From Diabrotica undecimpunctata (lineage: Eukaryota; Arthropoda; Insecta; Coleoptera; Chrysomelidae): DNA of 64,000 nt. A model generated the notes under the pieces. The model made no database searches. It saw only the letters and a list, made by a program, of their open reading frames with translations, and had not been told where the DNA came from. Shown piece by piece: positions 10,079-22,500 of the stretch; position 1 is the stretch's first letter; each line of letters begins with the position of its first letter. Position numbers and translations under genes: made by a program. The stretch covers positions 63,264,984 through 63,328,983 of the forward strand of contig NC_092803.1 of NCBI RefSeq assembly GCF_040954645.1, read 5' to 3'.

Positions 10079-10930
10079 GTGCGCAGATCCACCAGACAAC
10101 TGAAAGTAATCTCAACCTTATATGTTGAAGCTAACAGTTTACTGTTTAATTTTTTTGTTTTGATTCAACCATTTGTTGAAATATTGTTCAATATATTGTT
10201 TTTGTTTAAATAACGCATTTCATTACTCTACTACCAACACATTCCCTGATTAAACATTAGATTTAATATTTGCTTTGCTACATATCGATTAGAAGGAAAG
10301 GTCAGGCTATATCAGTATTATAGGAAAGTGAGTTGACTATTTCCACCAAATATATTTTATATTTATTTATTTAGTGTATTGACAACGTTGAGTTTATAAT
10401 TTAACTTCCATATCTTTTCCATAGTTGGTGTTCAGAACAAAGTTTGTTGTTTCTTTTCTTTCTTTGATACCTAAAGTTTCTCAGCTTTTCCCTTATATTG
10501 ACAAAGAGTTAAGTGGCGCCCTTTTTTATGTTTATCCACTTTTCGGTAATAACTTTCCATACATATCTCTTTATCTATTTCTCTATAGATCTTTTTTTCT
10601 ATCCTATCTTACCTTATCTTTGATAATTTTTTCTGTTGGACCAAATACCGATTCCAAAAGCTAGTTTTAAACCCACGACTCGCTCTTCACCAACCATCTG
10701 GCTACCTTTTACAGTATATCTATTGGTGACCTTTCTTGCAATATCCAAAAGAGGTTACGCATGGTATAAGATCCATTTGTAGTGAATCTTCTATACGAAG
10801 AATACTACATACAATTGATTTAAGTGGCAGAAAGACAATCCACGCCAGGGCCTAAAAGAATTAAGTTCTTAAGGTCATATAAACAACTGAGAAACAAGAT
10901 AATGATAAAAGAAGTTGAAAAATAAACAAA
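10079..10930. other. no gene recognised
   Basis: A 79-codon open frame at 10425-10664 has no recognisable domain and a leucine- and phenylalanine-rich composition typical of AT-rich DNA. The last 200 bases may include a decayed N-terminus of the transposase that follows. Confidence 0.35.
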
Positions 10931-10934
10931 GTTG

Positions 10935-11420
10935 ATGGTTAAAGATACATTATTCTTCATGCTAATAATGTAAATGGATTTACTTATGAAACTAAATTAA
11001 TATTTAGTACAAAAGATGCGACTGCAGACTACCATAGTCAGATAACGAAGAAAATTTTTTACACTGGTCTCAAATCAAATTACCTACAAATGTAACTGAA
11101 CTCTCTGTTATTCTTATAGATAATGCATCATACTACTTTCGTCACTAAGATTGAAAAATCCATCATGGAAAAAGGCTAAAATTCAGCAGTTGTTTATGGA
11201 ACAGAAACTACCATTCCATGAAAAACTTTTAAAAGCAGAACTGTTGCATATTGTAAATTTAAATAAACCGCCAAATATAAAGTTGATCAGTGAGCTGAAC
11301 ATATGGGTTATAGAGTTTAACGTCTTTCTCCCTATCACTATTTGTTTAGTCCCATTGAACTAATTAGGGAATATCAAAAAATTATTATAATCGACATATA
11401 GGTAGGGATGGAACAACAAA
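10935..11420 (+). pseudogene. DDE transposase fragment (IS630/Tc1-like)
   Basis: Remnant of a DDE transposase read through several frames. It shows VNGFTYETKLIFSTKDATADYH, then VILIDNASYYF (second catalytic Asp in the family's DNASYH motif), WKKAKIQQLF with LPFHEKLLKAELLHIV, and finally SPYHYLFSPIELIREYQK, the remnant of the PYHCxLNPIELIW box carrying the last Glu. The order and spacing fit this common insect family, which cuts and joins transposon ends. At least three frameshifts or stops. The N-terminal DNA-binding domain is missing or unrecognisable. Confidence 0.75.
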
Positions 11421-11699
11421 AAATTACTATTTAGCCATGTGGAAAGAAGCCTTATTAACCATTTCTCATGAAATATGAAGACCACATGAAAAAAGGCGAA
11501 ATGTCACAAAGGGGTTAATTCGAGAAATTTGAATTTTTAACTTTCAAACCCTAACTATCATCATACAATTAAATATTTTGCATACTTCTTTATTACTGTA
11601 GTCTTTATAGTTATTTTGTAACGCATTATTTAATCAACGGAATTTAAAATAAAATTCACAACTTAGAAATATTGCTTTATATAAACACAAGTCACTACA

Positions 11700-13722
11700 A
11701 ACACGGAAAAAAAGCGAGATGTATGACAACAATTTTTTTTTCTGTTCTTCATTTGTCCAGCTTTTATTAATTTCTTCTCATTTTGTTTACGTTTTTTTGT
11801 AAGGTAAGCCTCTACAGAACGATCTAGCCCTTTCAGATGTGCAAAACTGACTCAAGTGGACCAGATCGTCGAATTTTTTCTTAGAAATTTTCCTTAGCTC
11901 TAAATAACATCTATATGAAAAAAAGAGAAAAGGAAGGGAATTTTTAAAATAAACTCACCTGTATATAATTTTTGGTGGCAAAATAAACTGCCTCTCGTGT
12001 AGTTGTACCTTATCGAAATTTGTAAATGGTTTGCGTATAATTCACGTGTCCCATTGTCCATTATAGGAATCTCGGTGTTTGAAAAGGCGTGGATGATCTT
12101 TCAATATTTCGAATTTTCTGATTGGTCTTGATTTCTATGTTAGTTTAGTTACGTAAGTTTGGTTCAAGAATAGTAGCCAATTTCTTATAAGTGATTTATC
12201 GACTTCTACGACATCAAACAGATTTGGTTTTACTTGATACGATCTAATTTCCGTGTACCAATCCTCAGAAAGTTCAGCCATAATTGTTTGGTTTATCACA
12301 CCTATATCTTGATCGCACTCTATGTAAGAATAACCTTGTATTGGGAAAGTGACTTAAATTAAGTCAAATCTAATAAGTACTAACTACATAGTAAAGATAA
12401 CGGAAAACAGTGAAGTTTTTATTTTGACCGCCACGCAAATCACAGAATATGTGGATGTGACGAACTGACAGATCAAACTGAACAGAGATAAAATGGTGCA
12501 GAAATGACACTACTTCGTTTGATCCTTTGCCTTCTATGGTTTCTGAAAAACAATAAAATGTAGCATTTCCTGTTGACAATACATGAATGGTAAAGGAGTG
12601 AAACGCCAGTTGTCTTTTATAGTAGACGTCGTTGGTCGGAATATTTGGAGTGGATAAAGTTTTTTTCAAAATCCATAAAAGCCATGAAATAATCGCAAAC
12701 ACTACTCGTATCACACCGCGGATAGCCGAATCTAAAGTTAGAATGCGTATTAAAGATTTTTCGATATATTTCGTAACACAGGAGCCCCCTTATCGGATTA
12801 ATCCATAGTGTGCATTTTCTTAATATTTAAGTCATCCGGAAGGTACATTTTCTTAGTTTTATTTTTACTATAATGGCTTTCTCTTACTTTTAAACGATTT
12901 ACGTATTCAATAACTTCATCTTACTATTGTTTTGGTAATGCGTGTTTTTTTGGATTTTTTACTACCAGCAGCTTTTAAACTTTTTTGAATATTTTCAAAC
13001 CTCTTCTGAGCAATTCCATGAAGGCTTACGAAACCTTTAAAACAAACTGGGACGTCAGTAGTTTTATCATTAGTCGTTATTCTAACTCTAAAAGAATACG
13101 TTGCATTATGCAATCTTGATGTAGCTTCATCTCGAGCTCTTTTTTGCTTCACGCGCAATAACGTTATTAGGCCTGCCAAGTAAATGTTTTGTTTACCATG
13201 CACCGTATGGTTAAAATTGTTTATACTATTTGATGGGTTTTTTTGATGTACTGTTTTAAAACACTTAAGTCTCTTACATTGACAATCGTCACCTGTTTCA
13301 TGGCTCTGTTGTCTTAACCATTTTATTACTTCATTTATTCGACATGTAATTTTCCTTTTTCTAGTGTTTTTTTTTGCGACCCGTATCATCTCTTTCGCTA
13401 TCCGTCATTTTAGAGCACGATAACAGGCATTTTATTTAATGAAGGCTAATTGAAAACTAAACGTTTTTAGTAGGTAAACAAAATGCGGCGTGTACTCAAG
13501 ACAAGCACTGAAATTCCACCTTTCTCGGATTTACGCGAGAACCATTCGCCTCTCTTCTCTGTACGAATAACTTTATAACGTGTTTTAAGCTATGAGGATT
13601 CGTCTTTTTCCCATGTTTGAATGACTCACATAAAACTACTTCTAAAAACCTACATATTGCTGCTCCGAACAGAAAATAATAAAAAAATGACATTTCGCCT
13701 TTCTTCCGTGTGGTCTCACGCA
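11700..13722 (-). mobile_element. DNA transposon with DDE protein of the SCGGQNKN type
   Basis: A minus-strand transposase pseudogene lies between candidate terminal inverted repeats: the left end at about 11700-11727 (ACACGGAAAAAAAGCGAGAT) and the right end at about 13684-13715, whose reverse complement reads ACACGGAAGAAAGGCGAAAT. A third related motif at about 11474-11505 could be the true left end or a separate fragment. The protein is of the same type as the one in the 18674-23638 element, so the two probably belong to one superfamily. I suspect Sola, but this is not certain. Confidence 0.6.
11950..13389 (-). pseudogene. DDE-type transposase pseudogene (SCGGQNKN family)
   Basis: The N-terminal segment (12916-13389) is rich in basic residues with a CQCKRLKC cysteine cluster. 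A linker contains HYSKNKTKKMYLPDDLNIKK. The core (12370-12714) has YYKRQLAFHSFTIHVLSTGN, then GSNEVVSFLHHF and VRHIHIFCDLRGGQNKNFTV, where the Asp is the likely catalytic residue. The C-terminal part (about 11990-12350) has VTFPIQGYSYIECD and PNLFDVVEVDKSLIRNW. These segments sit in different frames, so the gene is dead. Known relatives are transposase-like proteins common in insects. The family name is uncertain. Confidence 0.65.
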
Positions 13723-14730
13723 GCATTCTACATGTTGACAGAATCATTTATGACGAAAAGAATGTGGAATGTGAAAAATGTAATGCGTTACATGTGAAGT
13801 GTATAAAGAAATTGCATTCCTAAATAAATTAGTTTTAATTGTATATAATATTCTAAATTATAAAAAAATCTTGTTAGTATTGCCACCATTTGTTTATGCG
13901 ACCTGACACAAAGAAAATACAACTTAAATATAACTATATTGTTACACAAGTTTTTATGCATCTCCAGAACTTTTCATATTAAAATAAAAAAAAATAGCGG
14001 TCAACGAGTTAAAGAATATATTTTACCAACCCTGGAATTCTTTTTCCCATTTTGAATTTTTTGACCACAATAAAACGTAATAAAGTCCGGAAAATTACAG
14101 AGTGTTAAATATGCGTGTGTGTGAAGATCAAAGAGTCTACAAGGGTTCTGAGTACATGGCCGTGTAAATAACATTTCCAAGAGATTAAAATCCTTTGAAA
14201 TGTTAGGTAAATTGGTGTGTCAAAGCAAATTGTGATTTGGATATTCTGTACAAAGATAGAGAATGCTGCGTAAAACTGCCATTTTTAAAAAATATATCTT
14301 ATTTTTATGATTATTATTGTTGATTATATACGATATTATCACAGTAAATTAACTGTTAACATAAATATTCACTTTGACATTTAAAAACGTCAAACACAGG
14401 CGTCTAAAAAAGAGCTTCCAATAATTGTTCTTTTATTGTTGAAATAATACATTTTGGACTGGTGAAACCCGTTTTGTCCGATTTTTAATAGTTTTTCATT
14501 CCTAGTCACTAAGAAAAATATAAAAATTAGGTGTATTTAAATTTATTTTGCTACCATTGGGGGTTCTAACTTCCCGTTAAGATACGATAATTCAAAGTCA
14601 CTTATATTTTGGAAATATACCTCTTGAATAAATATAAGTAACTTTAAAACAATATAACACATCTCATTTAGTTCAACAAACAATCTACACTATACCTACT
14701 TTCCTATTTTAGTTGTTAACATATTTCTCC
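13723..14730. other. no gene recognised
   Basis: AT-rich, many stops on both strands. No transposon ends or exons recognised. Confidence 0.4.
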
Positions 14731-16960
14731 TTAACCCTCTATCACTCGCACCGTTAGAAAAAATCTAACATTTTTAAATATTTCGCCATAATTTTCGAAA
14801 TATTGCTTCTTTTGAGGTCTGCAACCAGGAATACTCCCATGAAAACTCGTATAAAACTATGTTAAATAATGGTGGGAGTACCTATTATCTTATAGCCGAC
14901 AGCAGTTGTTAGTTCAAATCTAACACGCGAGCGATGGCGTTCGTCGGAGCGTTAGAAAAAATCTAACTACGAGAATGTTGGCGTGTGTTGATTTTTAGAG
15001 AGATCACTTAAGAAAAGTTATAATATTATCATAAAAGGTAAGATTTTTAGTGAAATACCTATAGATTGTTGAACATCCGTTATTATAAGCGCTATTTTGG
15101 TTTATTGCAAGTAAATATGGACAAGAAAATGGGAAACCAGTTACTAAAATGGTATGAAGAGATAGACAGCGATGTGGAACCACTAGATTCTGATAAGGAC
15201 TTAAGTGATGTTCGTTATGAACACAGTATCCACAATACAGATTCTGAGCAGTCCACACAAGATCTACCTAGTGATCCTGAAGATGCCATGGAAGAAAGCG
15301 GCCAAGATGATGGTTATCCAAGATTTTATGGCAGAGATAAAGCACCATGGTTAAAACATAAGAAACACACTCCGAAAAGTAAGACCAAAGCCTGTAGTAG
15401 TGTTACGAACTTACCTGGGGTAAAAGCAAAAGCAAAAGACACCAAAACCATATTAGAATGCTGGATATTGTTTTTCTCTGATGCTATGATCAATAATATT
15501 GTAAAATATACAAATTAATATCTGGATATGATGAGAGTGTTTTATACTCGCCCTAGGGATTGTCCTGCTGTTGACTACGAGGTAATGCAAGCATTTATCT
15601 GACTTTTGTTCCTTCCTGAGGTAAAGAACTATTTAAATACTGATGAATTTTGGAAATTAGATGACACAGCTCCAGATATTTTTGCAGCTACTACGTCCAA
15701 GAAAAGATTTCACCAAATAATTCAAGCTGTAAGATTTGACGAAGCCACTAAGAGGCAAGAAAATTCGGCAGTGGGTAATCTTGCACCCATTCGAGAAACA
15801 TATGAAATTTTTTTCACTAACTGTTTATCTGCATACACTCCTGGATTATATGTGACCATAGATGTAATGTTGGAAGCATTCCGTAATCGATTCAAATTTA
15901 GGCAGTATATAGCCAATAAGCCAGCGAAATACGAAATCAAGATTTATGCCTTGGAGAACGCTAGAACATTTTCACACAAAATCTCGAAATTTGCCCCGGC
16001 AAACAACCTAAAGGACCATATCAACTACCCAACAATGTATCTAGTGTAGTAAAGAGATTTATACGACCCATAAGTGGAACTATTCGAAATGTAACTACGG
16101 ATAATTACTTTTCCTTTGTACCCTTAGCCAACTCTTTATTAAACGATTATTGCTTGACAACGGTAGGTACTTTGCGTAAAAAAAACAACAAATTCCCCCT
16201 GAGTTGACAAACGTAAAAGGAAGACTTTGATGTAGTAGCATGTTTGCATATGATGACGATGGAAACAAGTGTGTACTTGTATCATATGTGCCAAAAAAAA
16301 ATAAGAATGTACCACTACTTTCAACACTACGCAGCGATGTTTTCATTGATGAAAACACCAAAGAGCATACCATGAAGCCAGAGAATATACCAATGAAGCA
16401 TACTGATTACAACCTCACAAAAGGCGGAGTGGATGTTGTTGATAAAATGAACGCAGAATAGTCGATTACTCGATTTAGCAATCGCTGGCCGTTTACTGTT
16501 TTTTGTAGCCTACTAAATGTTTCAACTATAAACAATCAAATAATTTACAACAATAACACTAATATTGTAACACCTCGAAGAAGCTAAAATGATGTTTCAA
16601 TATTCCAAATCTGCCTTTTCAGTTGAGACTCAGGATCCGAAATATAACCGGAGAAAAGCCATCAGTTTCTCAAGGGGCAACTATAAAACCAAGATGTTCT
16701 TTTTGCCCTGTAAGGAAGAACAGGTTTGCCCAACATTATTGTACTAACTGTAAGTTGCCGATATGTAAAGAGCACACTGGTTTAACAAATTTTACTTGCC
16801 ACCACTGCCTAGAAGAGGAAGAAATCTAATTTAATCCGTACGTTTTTTTTTAAATAAATCCCCTAATTTGTATATTTTTTAGTATTTTTTAGTTTACCTA
16901 GTAGCTTTTTGGCAGTTTTGTTTTAGAAAAATATTAAGTTTATCATTTTTTGTCAGTTAA
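14731..16960 (+). mobile_element. piggyBac-like transposon 2
   Basis: The left end is clear: TTAA at 14731-14734 followed by CCCTCTATCACTCGCACC, the CCC-type start of piggyBac elements. Subterminal repeats GTTAGA-A5-TCTAAC occur near 14752 and 14953. The transposase follows. The right end was not located: no reverse complement of the left terminus was seen before 17.3 kb, so it is decayed or deleted, and the end coordinate is approximate. Confidence 0.75.
15117..16829 (+). pseudogene. piggyBac transposase pseudogene 2
   Basis: The ATG at 15117 (MDKKMGNQLLKWYEE) is preferred over 15066 because an acidic N-terminus is usual. Segments in order: YPRFYGRDKAPW and TILECWILFFSDAMIN; after a stop at 15518, FLPEVKNYLNTDEFWKLDDT; YVTIDVMLEAFRNRFKF and QYIANKPAKYEIKIYAL (first Asp kept, but the usual DEQ triplet altered); VTTDNYFSFVPLAN (second Asp); LTKGGVDVVDKMNAE (third Asp); and a C-terminal zinc finger at 16680-16800 with CSFC, CTNC, CKEH and CHHC. 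Stops at 15518, 16047 and 16459 and several frameshifts disable it. Codes on the strand opposite to piggyBac 1. Confidence 0.85.
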
Positions 16961-18673
16961 TAGCCAATAAACTTAACTAACAAGTACTAGTGACTCAATT
17001 ATTTGACCTATACAATGTTTTATAAAATATTAAATAATAATCCTTGTATCGGCATGTAAGTAATAGTTATTTATTTATTTATTTTTAAATTTACTAGATT
17101 GCTTTTTCACTTAATTTTTACTTTGTGTATATAATCAATTTTAAAGTCATATTTAATATAATAATCACACACATATATTAAAAAATTTTATAAACCCCCA
17201 GTGTACTATACCTAAACTAATTTCACTGGACAAGTTTACGAAGGTTGGAGTCGGTTTTATTTACTTTTACACAGAATACAGAATTACAGTTACTTAAAAA
17301 CATACAGTTACATAACATGACATTAATTTCCTACTTCATACTAGTGTCTCTTATGTCTTCTTTTTCGCGACCCAGTACCACTACGCCTTTCATCCAACAA
17401 ATTGTTCTAGATAAAGGTAATTTCTGACAGCTGCACTCATCTACTTTGAAAGGCATTTTGACTTTTATCTCTATAAGATCAGAAGATATCAAATTTTTAT
17501 CGTCGAGTTTATACAAATTTAATAAAAAAAAATTATTTCACGTGTGTAACTGACATTCAAAATCGCCAGTCGCATCAAGCATTATTTCTGAGAAAACGGT
17601 TGAATCTACAAAAAAAGTACAACATTATTAGCATTTTTGTTCAAAAATATATCAGCTACATTTTTGGTTTGAAACATTTTTTTTGCGCTGTACAGATTCT
17701 TGGTAAATCGATATTTTCCGTTTCCTTAACTACGAGGGGGTTGTAGGGCGAAGACCGAGGGTAGGAGTGCAGAAAATTCATCTTGTTTATATAATTTTTA
17801 CAGATCAAATCTTTGACGACTGGTCTAATATTATATATTATTAAGTTAAATTGTAAAAATGACGAGTAATAGTAGAATTAAAGTGTTTATTGTATATTAA
17901 ATATATGTAATATAGTTTTAATTGGATTTATTTTATACAGACTAATGATTTCCAAAAATTATTACAAAAATGTTCTTTGCCGGTATTAAATAAACATTTC
18001 CGTGTAAAATAAAACTAAGCATGATGACAGCTCTACCGCAAACATTGGAAAACAAATGAAATGGCATACACGATGGATTATTTAGCCACTTCACATTGTA
18101 TTTACGTTATCAAATTCACAATGACGTTTAACGTCCTCTATCCGTAACCGCAAAATGAAACTATCGCTTTGAACTATTTGCACTTAAAACTAATAATGAT
18201 GTACAAGTTTGGGTAGAGTAGACATACTATATTTTGTATTTTGTACAAAAAAAGTTATTAAATTTTTGTACGAGCTATGATTTTTAATTTTCAACTTATT
18301 TTACTAATTGGTTAAAATGTGTGTTAATAATACATGTAGGTCATGTAGACGAAAAATGTAAATTTAACGAAATTAACGAAAAAATTATCATTGAATTTAT
18401 ATGTTCACAATACTCGAAATTATCTCCAATATCAAAAATAATTTTAAAACTCTCAAAAAAAGGTTGAAACAGATAATCCTTATCGTTCTTTTTTGCCATT
18501 ACTCCATTAATATCATAAATAGGAGTTATAAAAAAACTCAAAACAAACATTTTAAGTTTTGGTAAATGTTTCTATGTTAATTTTTGACAAAGATATGGAA
18601 CTTTTAATAACGCGCTTTGAGGCACACGGTCAGCTCGCAGCGAATAAAACCAATATATATAATGTAAAATAAT
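16961..18673. other. no gene recognised
   Basis: AT-rich spacer between piggyBac 2 and the 5-kb transposon. Small open frames at 17245, 17331 and 18341 show no domain. Confidence 0.4.
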
Positions 18674-19036
18674 CGTCGGTAAAAGTGCAAGACCTCGTAT
18701 TTGCAATTTTGACAGAATTTATTTTATCATGTTACTTAGAACAACGCTTGCCTGCGCATATATGCACAAAACCTTGTAGGTTTAATTTATTTCGATCTTA
18801 TTTTTTTGACGATATACAATACCTTGTATTTTAGTTGAGTAGTTTATTTGCCGTACAAAACCACGTATAAGGCGGCCACTTGCAAATACGAAGTTTTGTT
18901 TGTCCGAAATGTCATAAAGCGCCGTGGATGTTTTCCTTCTTTTTTTTTGTAATTTTTTCACGTTATAATCTGTCGAAAGTAAAAACTGGTAATTGGTCGA
19001 AGACCGAATATTATTTATGGTAAGTTATGTAATTAG

Positions 19037-19155
19037 TCCGTAAAATAGTTTCGAAACAAATTCAGATTTCTACTTTAATCTGAACCTTCTTAAAATTGCA
19101 AGGTATAACAGACGTTGATAAAGATGTTAATAGAAACATGGGAAATCAAAAATTT
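19037..19155 (+). repeat. 119-bp direct repeat, left copy
   Basis: Begins TCCGTAAAATAGTTTCG and recurs at 19434-19553 with about 90% identity by eye. The pair brackets a 278-bp segment containing the hammerhead motif. Confidence 0.9.
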
Positions 19156-19276
19156 GCATTCCACGACATGTCTATCAACTAAGCAGAAATCCTTAACGAA
19201 TTTGTTCCTTGTACTCATCCAGAGTAGATCCGAATAAAATGAAAAAGACAGCAAAGATTTGATTTCACGCACAAAG

Positions 19277-19342
19277 CGTCTATGTATCTGTTGATACGTA
19301 TTTCGACTTAATAAGTCTCATCAGAACAGTTATTCATAGGCG
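19277..19342 (-). ncRNA. hammerhead ribozyme, canonical type I
   Basis: On the minus strand every invariant piece is present: CUGAUGA (19324-19318), stem II GACUU-AUU-AAGUC, GAAA (19304-19301), stem III made by the 8-nt palindrome AUACGUAU (19301-19294), and C17 at 19293 as the predicted cleavage position. Stem I pairs CUGUU with AACAG, then after an internal loop CUAUG with CAUAG, and outer CG pairs. The internal loop of stem I and the loop of stem II are placed where tertiary contacts form in natural hammerheads. A short palindromic stem III suggests activity as a dimer. Retrozymes and PLEs are known carriers. Confidence 0.88.
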
Positions 19343-19433
19343 TTCTCAACGTGAAAAATAAATCTTTTCTCTCTTTAAGAAGCAACAATAAAATAGCTTC
19401 GTTATAGACGCAATAGCGACATCTGATAAAAAA

Positions 19434-19553
19434 TCCGTAAAATAGTTTCGAAACAAATTCAGATTTCTGCTTTAATCTGAACCTTCTACAAAAAGCAAGG
19501 TTTAACAGACGTTGACAAAGATGTTAATAGAGACATGAGGAATCTAAAATTTT
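19434..19553 (+). repeat. 120-bp direct repeat, right copy
   Basis: Partner of 19037-19155, offset 397 bp. The right copy continues into the transposase N-terminal region, so this was probably the original site. Either an unusually long target duplication or a tandem-copy remnant. Confidence 0.9.
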
Positions 19554-19559
19554 AGATTC

Positions 19560-22500
19560 TGTGAAGACTTCTGTGAAGAAACAAGAATCTTCCAAGTCAA
19601 CAAAAAATCAGGACCAAAAAGCCAATGAAGAACCTCATCTAATAAATGAAATAATAGAGTTAGAAAAACTTCTGCTTACCAGAGGTAAAGAGCAATCAAC
19701 TAGTTGAAGAAATTTCATGTTCCGATCTAGATTTTAAGCCAAAATTTCAGATCGGTGTTTTAAATAAAATCGACTTAAACCAAGATATTGATAATATTCC
19801 AATAACTGTGCCAACAGTAAATAATAAAAAAAATCTAAACAGTGACGAAAAGCGACTTGAAAATGCAAACCTTGACGTGATCAGTCAAAGTGGTACGGAA
19901 ACAGGTGGATATTATAGATGACAAAGACCCAGATTTTGTTGCAACAGCAGAAGACTCGAACTCAGAGAGCAAAGTTAAAGGCAGTTTAGTCGAAGAAGAA
20001 AGTAATCAAAATGGACGAGCCGATAAAAACAGAAAGCGTACTCAAACAAGAAGAGCCAGACGTGAAAATAAAAAAGCTACAATGCTTAGAAAAGAGTATT
20101 TGTGCGTAAAGAAAGATGATGATGGGCATTATAGGTTAATGGTTGATAAAAATAAACGCACTTTAAACCCTGGATGTAACTCTCGGAAATGTCAAACATC
20201 AAAGACATGACAATCATGACAATATTTTGTAATGAATGTCATGAATTGACATGACATGACATTATGACAATATTTTGTAATGAATTTGTGAAGCGATACA
20301 GAAAAGCAAATTTTGATTTATTTTGGCAATTATCATGGGATATGAAAAATACATTTTTAAATTTAATGGTTCATGTTGTTTCTAGCAAACGTAAAGTAGA
20401 AGGATCTTGAAGAAGTAGCACTATCCATTACTATTTCAAAAATGGAACTGAAAAAAAAAGGTCTGTAAAAAAATGTTTTTGTCAAAATTTAATGTAGGTG
20501 AATAAATGGTTAAAAAATGTGCTTAAAAAGATAGTGGAATGAATGTGCCTGAAGTAAACGTTCGGAGAGCTGGTAGAAATAGGAGGAGTACAGACGAATC
20601 AAGACACATACTTTAAAAGTTTTAGTCAGAAATCCCCAAAATGAAGTCCCATTACTGACGGGCTAGTACAAATAAGTTGTACTTAGAGCCTGTATTAAGA
20701 AATAGAGCCGAATTTAGAGAGTGCAAAAACTACCGTAAATATATAAATACAAATTGTTATTCTAAAACAATTTTTTTAAGAAGAAATGAACAAATCTAAC
20801 ATAAAAATCTACAAGTTACAAAAAGACCAATGCGATTTGTGTATTTCCCACGGATTGGAGGATAAAGAGTACATGAAACATCAAGAAAAAAAAGAACAAG
20901 CAAGGCATTTGAAAATGGAAGATAAAGAGAAAGCTATTAGTCACCCCAAAGAAATAGCGGCTTTTTGTATAGATGTGCAAGCTGTAAAGTTGTCTCCTGT
21001 TTTGCAAGCCAGTGCCATAATTATTGTTCATAATTATACTGTCTACAATATGGCTACTAAAGATGTAATCTGTTACCTCTGGGATGAAGCCCAAGGCGGT
21101 CTTGAAGCTAATATTTTCGCCACTCTCCAATTACCTTTCAGAAAATAAATCAACAAAAGAATTTATCATATACAGTGATAGTTGTGGGTATCAAAATAAA
21201 AATTTAATACCTTCAAATTCTCTTCTTCAATTTTATATGGAAAACAACGTTCATATTACTCCGAATTATCTCCACACGGTTCATACCTAGATGGAAGTCG
21301 ACTCGGTCCATAGCACAATTGAAAGACGGCTCAAAAATCGCGATATTTATGTACATTATGATAACATTGCTGTTTACAAAGAAGCAAAAAGAGCACAGTC
21401 TTACAATGTTAAATACATGAACTTTTCTGACTTTAAAGGCTTTAAAGACATTTAATTTCATTCATTATTATTATTATTATTATACATAAGCGAGGGCAGA
21501 GAAACTAAGTCCCTATTATGCCCAAACACAAAGAAATCTCATTAATAACCTACTAGTAAAAAACAAAAATGACAAATAAAGTAAATAAAATTACAATTTT
21601 TGGTTTAAAAGGTTGGTTTAAAACGAGTTGGTAGAGGGAGCAGAGACAATGTTATCGTTAAGGTTATTCCAGCACTCAAAAACTCTATTTGGTAAAAAGT
21701 TCTGGCTTGATCTTGTAAAAAAATTTTCTTTCTTCAGTTTGAACTGATGACCTCTGAGGCGTTCATCTTGATTAATGGTAAACATTTCATCGAGATTTCC
21801 AAAATTAAATTTTAGTATTTTAAAAGTTGTAATTAAGTCTCCACGTTGTCGGCGAAGTTTAAAAGAAGTTAGGTTAGCCATATTAAGTCTTTCTGCATAA
21901 GAAGGTCTTCTCGGTCCCAAAAAAAATTCGAGTGACTTTTCTTTGGACGGTTTCCAACATAGTCTTGTCTCGAACCAGTTCAGGATACCACGTTGGCCCA
22001 GCGTATTCAAGTATGGGTCTTACGTACAGAGTGTAAAGTTTACAGAATGATTGTTGAAACTCTCGAAAAACACCTCCGAATAAAATGCAGTCTGGAGTCC
22101 GCACGTTTATAAATAGAGGTAATATGATCGGACCAAGTTAGGCTGCTGTTTATGATAACCCCAAGATCGTTATACGAAAACACAGAATCTAATGGCTGCC
22201 CGTTAACAAAGTACGGCACACGTGGGTTATTTTTACCAATTCGAGGCACTACACATTTTTCCGCGTTTAAGGGTAGTAACCACTGGGAACACCAAGTTAA
22301 AATAGAGTCCAAGTCCATTTGGAGGGTTAGCTGGTTTGTGATTGGATTTGCATATTTTTGTGTGTCATCAGTGTAGAACGATATTTTACTTGAGACATAA
22401 TAAGGAACATCGCTGGTGTAAACCGTAAACAGCAGAGATCCAAGGACGGAACCCTGAGGCACTCCACTTTCCACTAACCTGTCCTGTGAGAAAGATTCGC

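Noticed and set aside
10425..10664. 79-codon open frame as a gene
   Set aside because: No domain, no splice context, composition expected from AT-rich DNA.
12235..12270. CTGAGGA ... GAAA on the minus strand
   Set aside because: No stem II pairing (TTGGTACACG) and no stem III palindrome.
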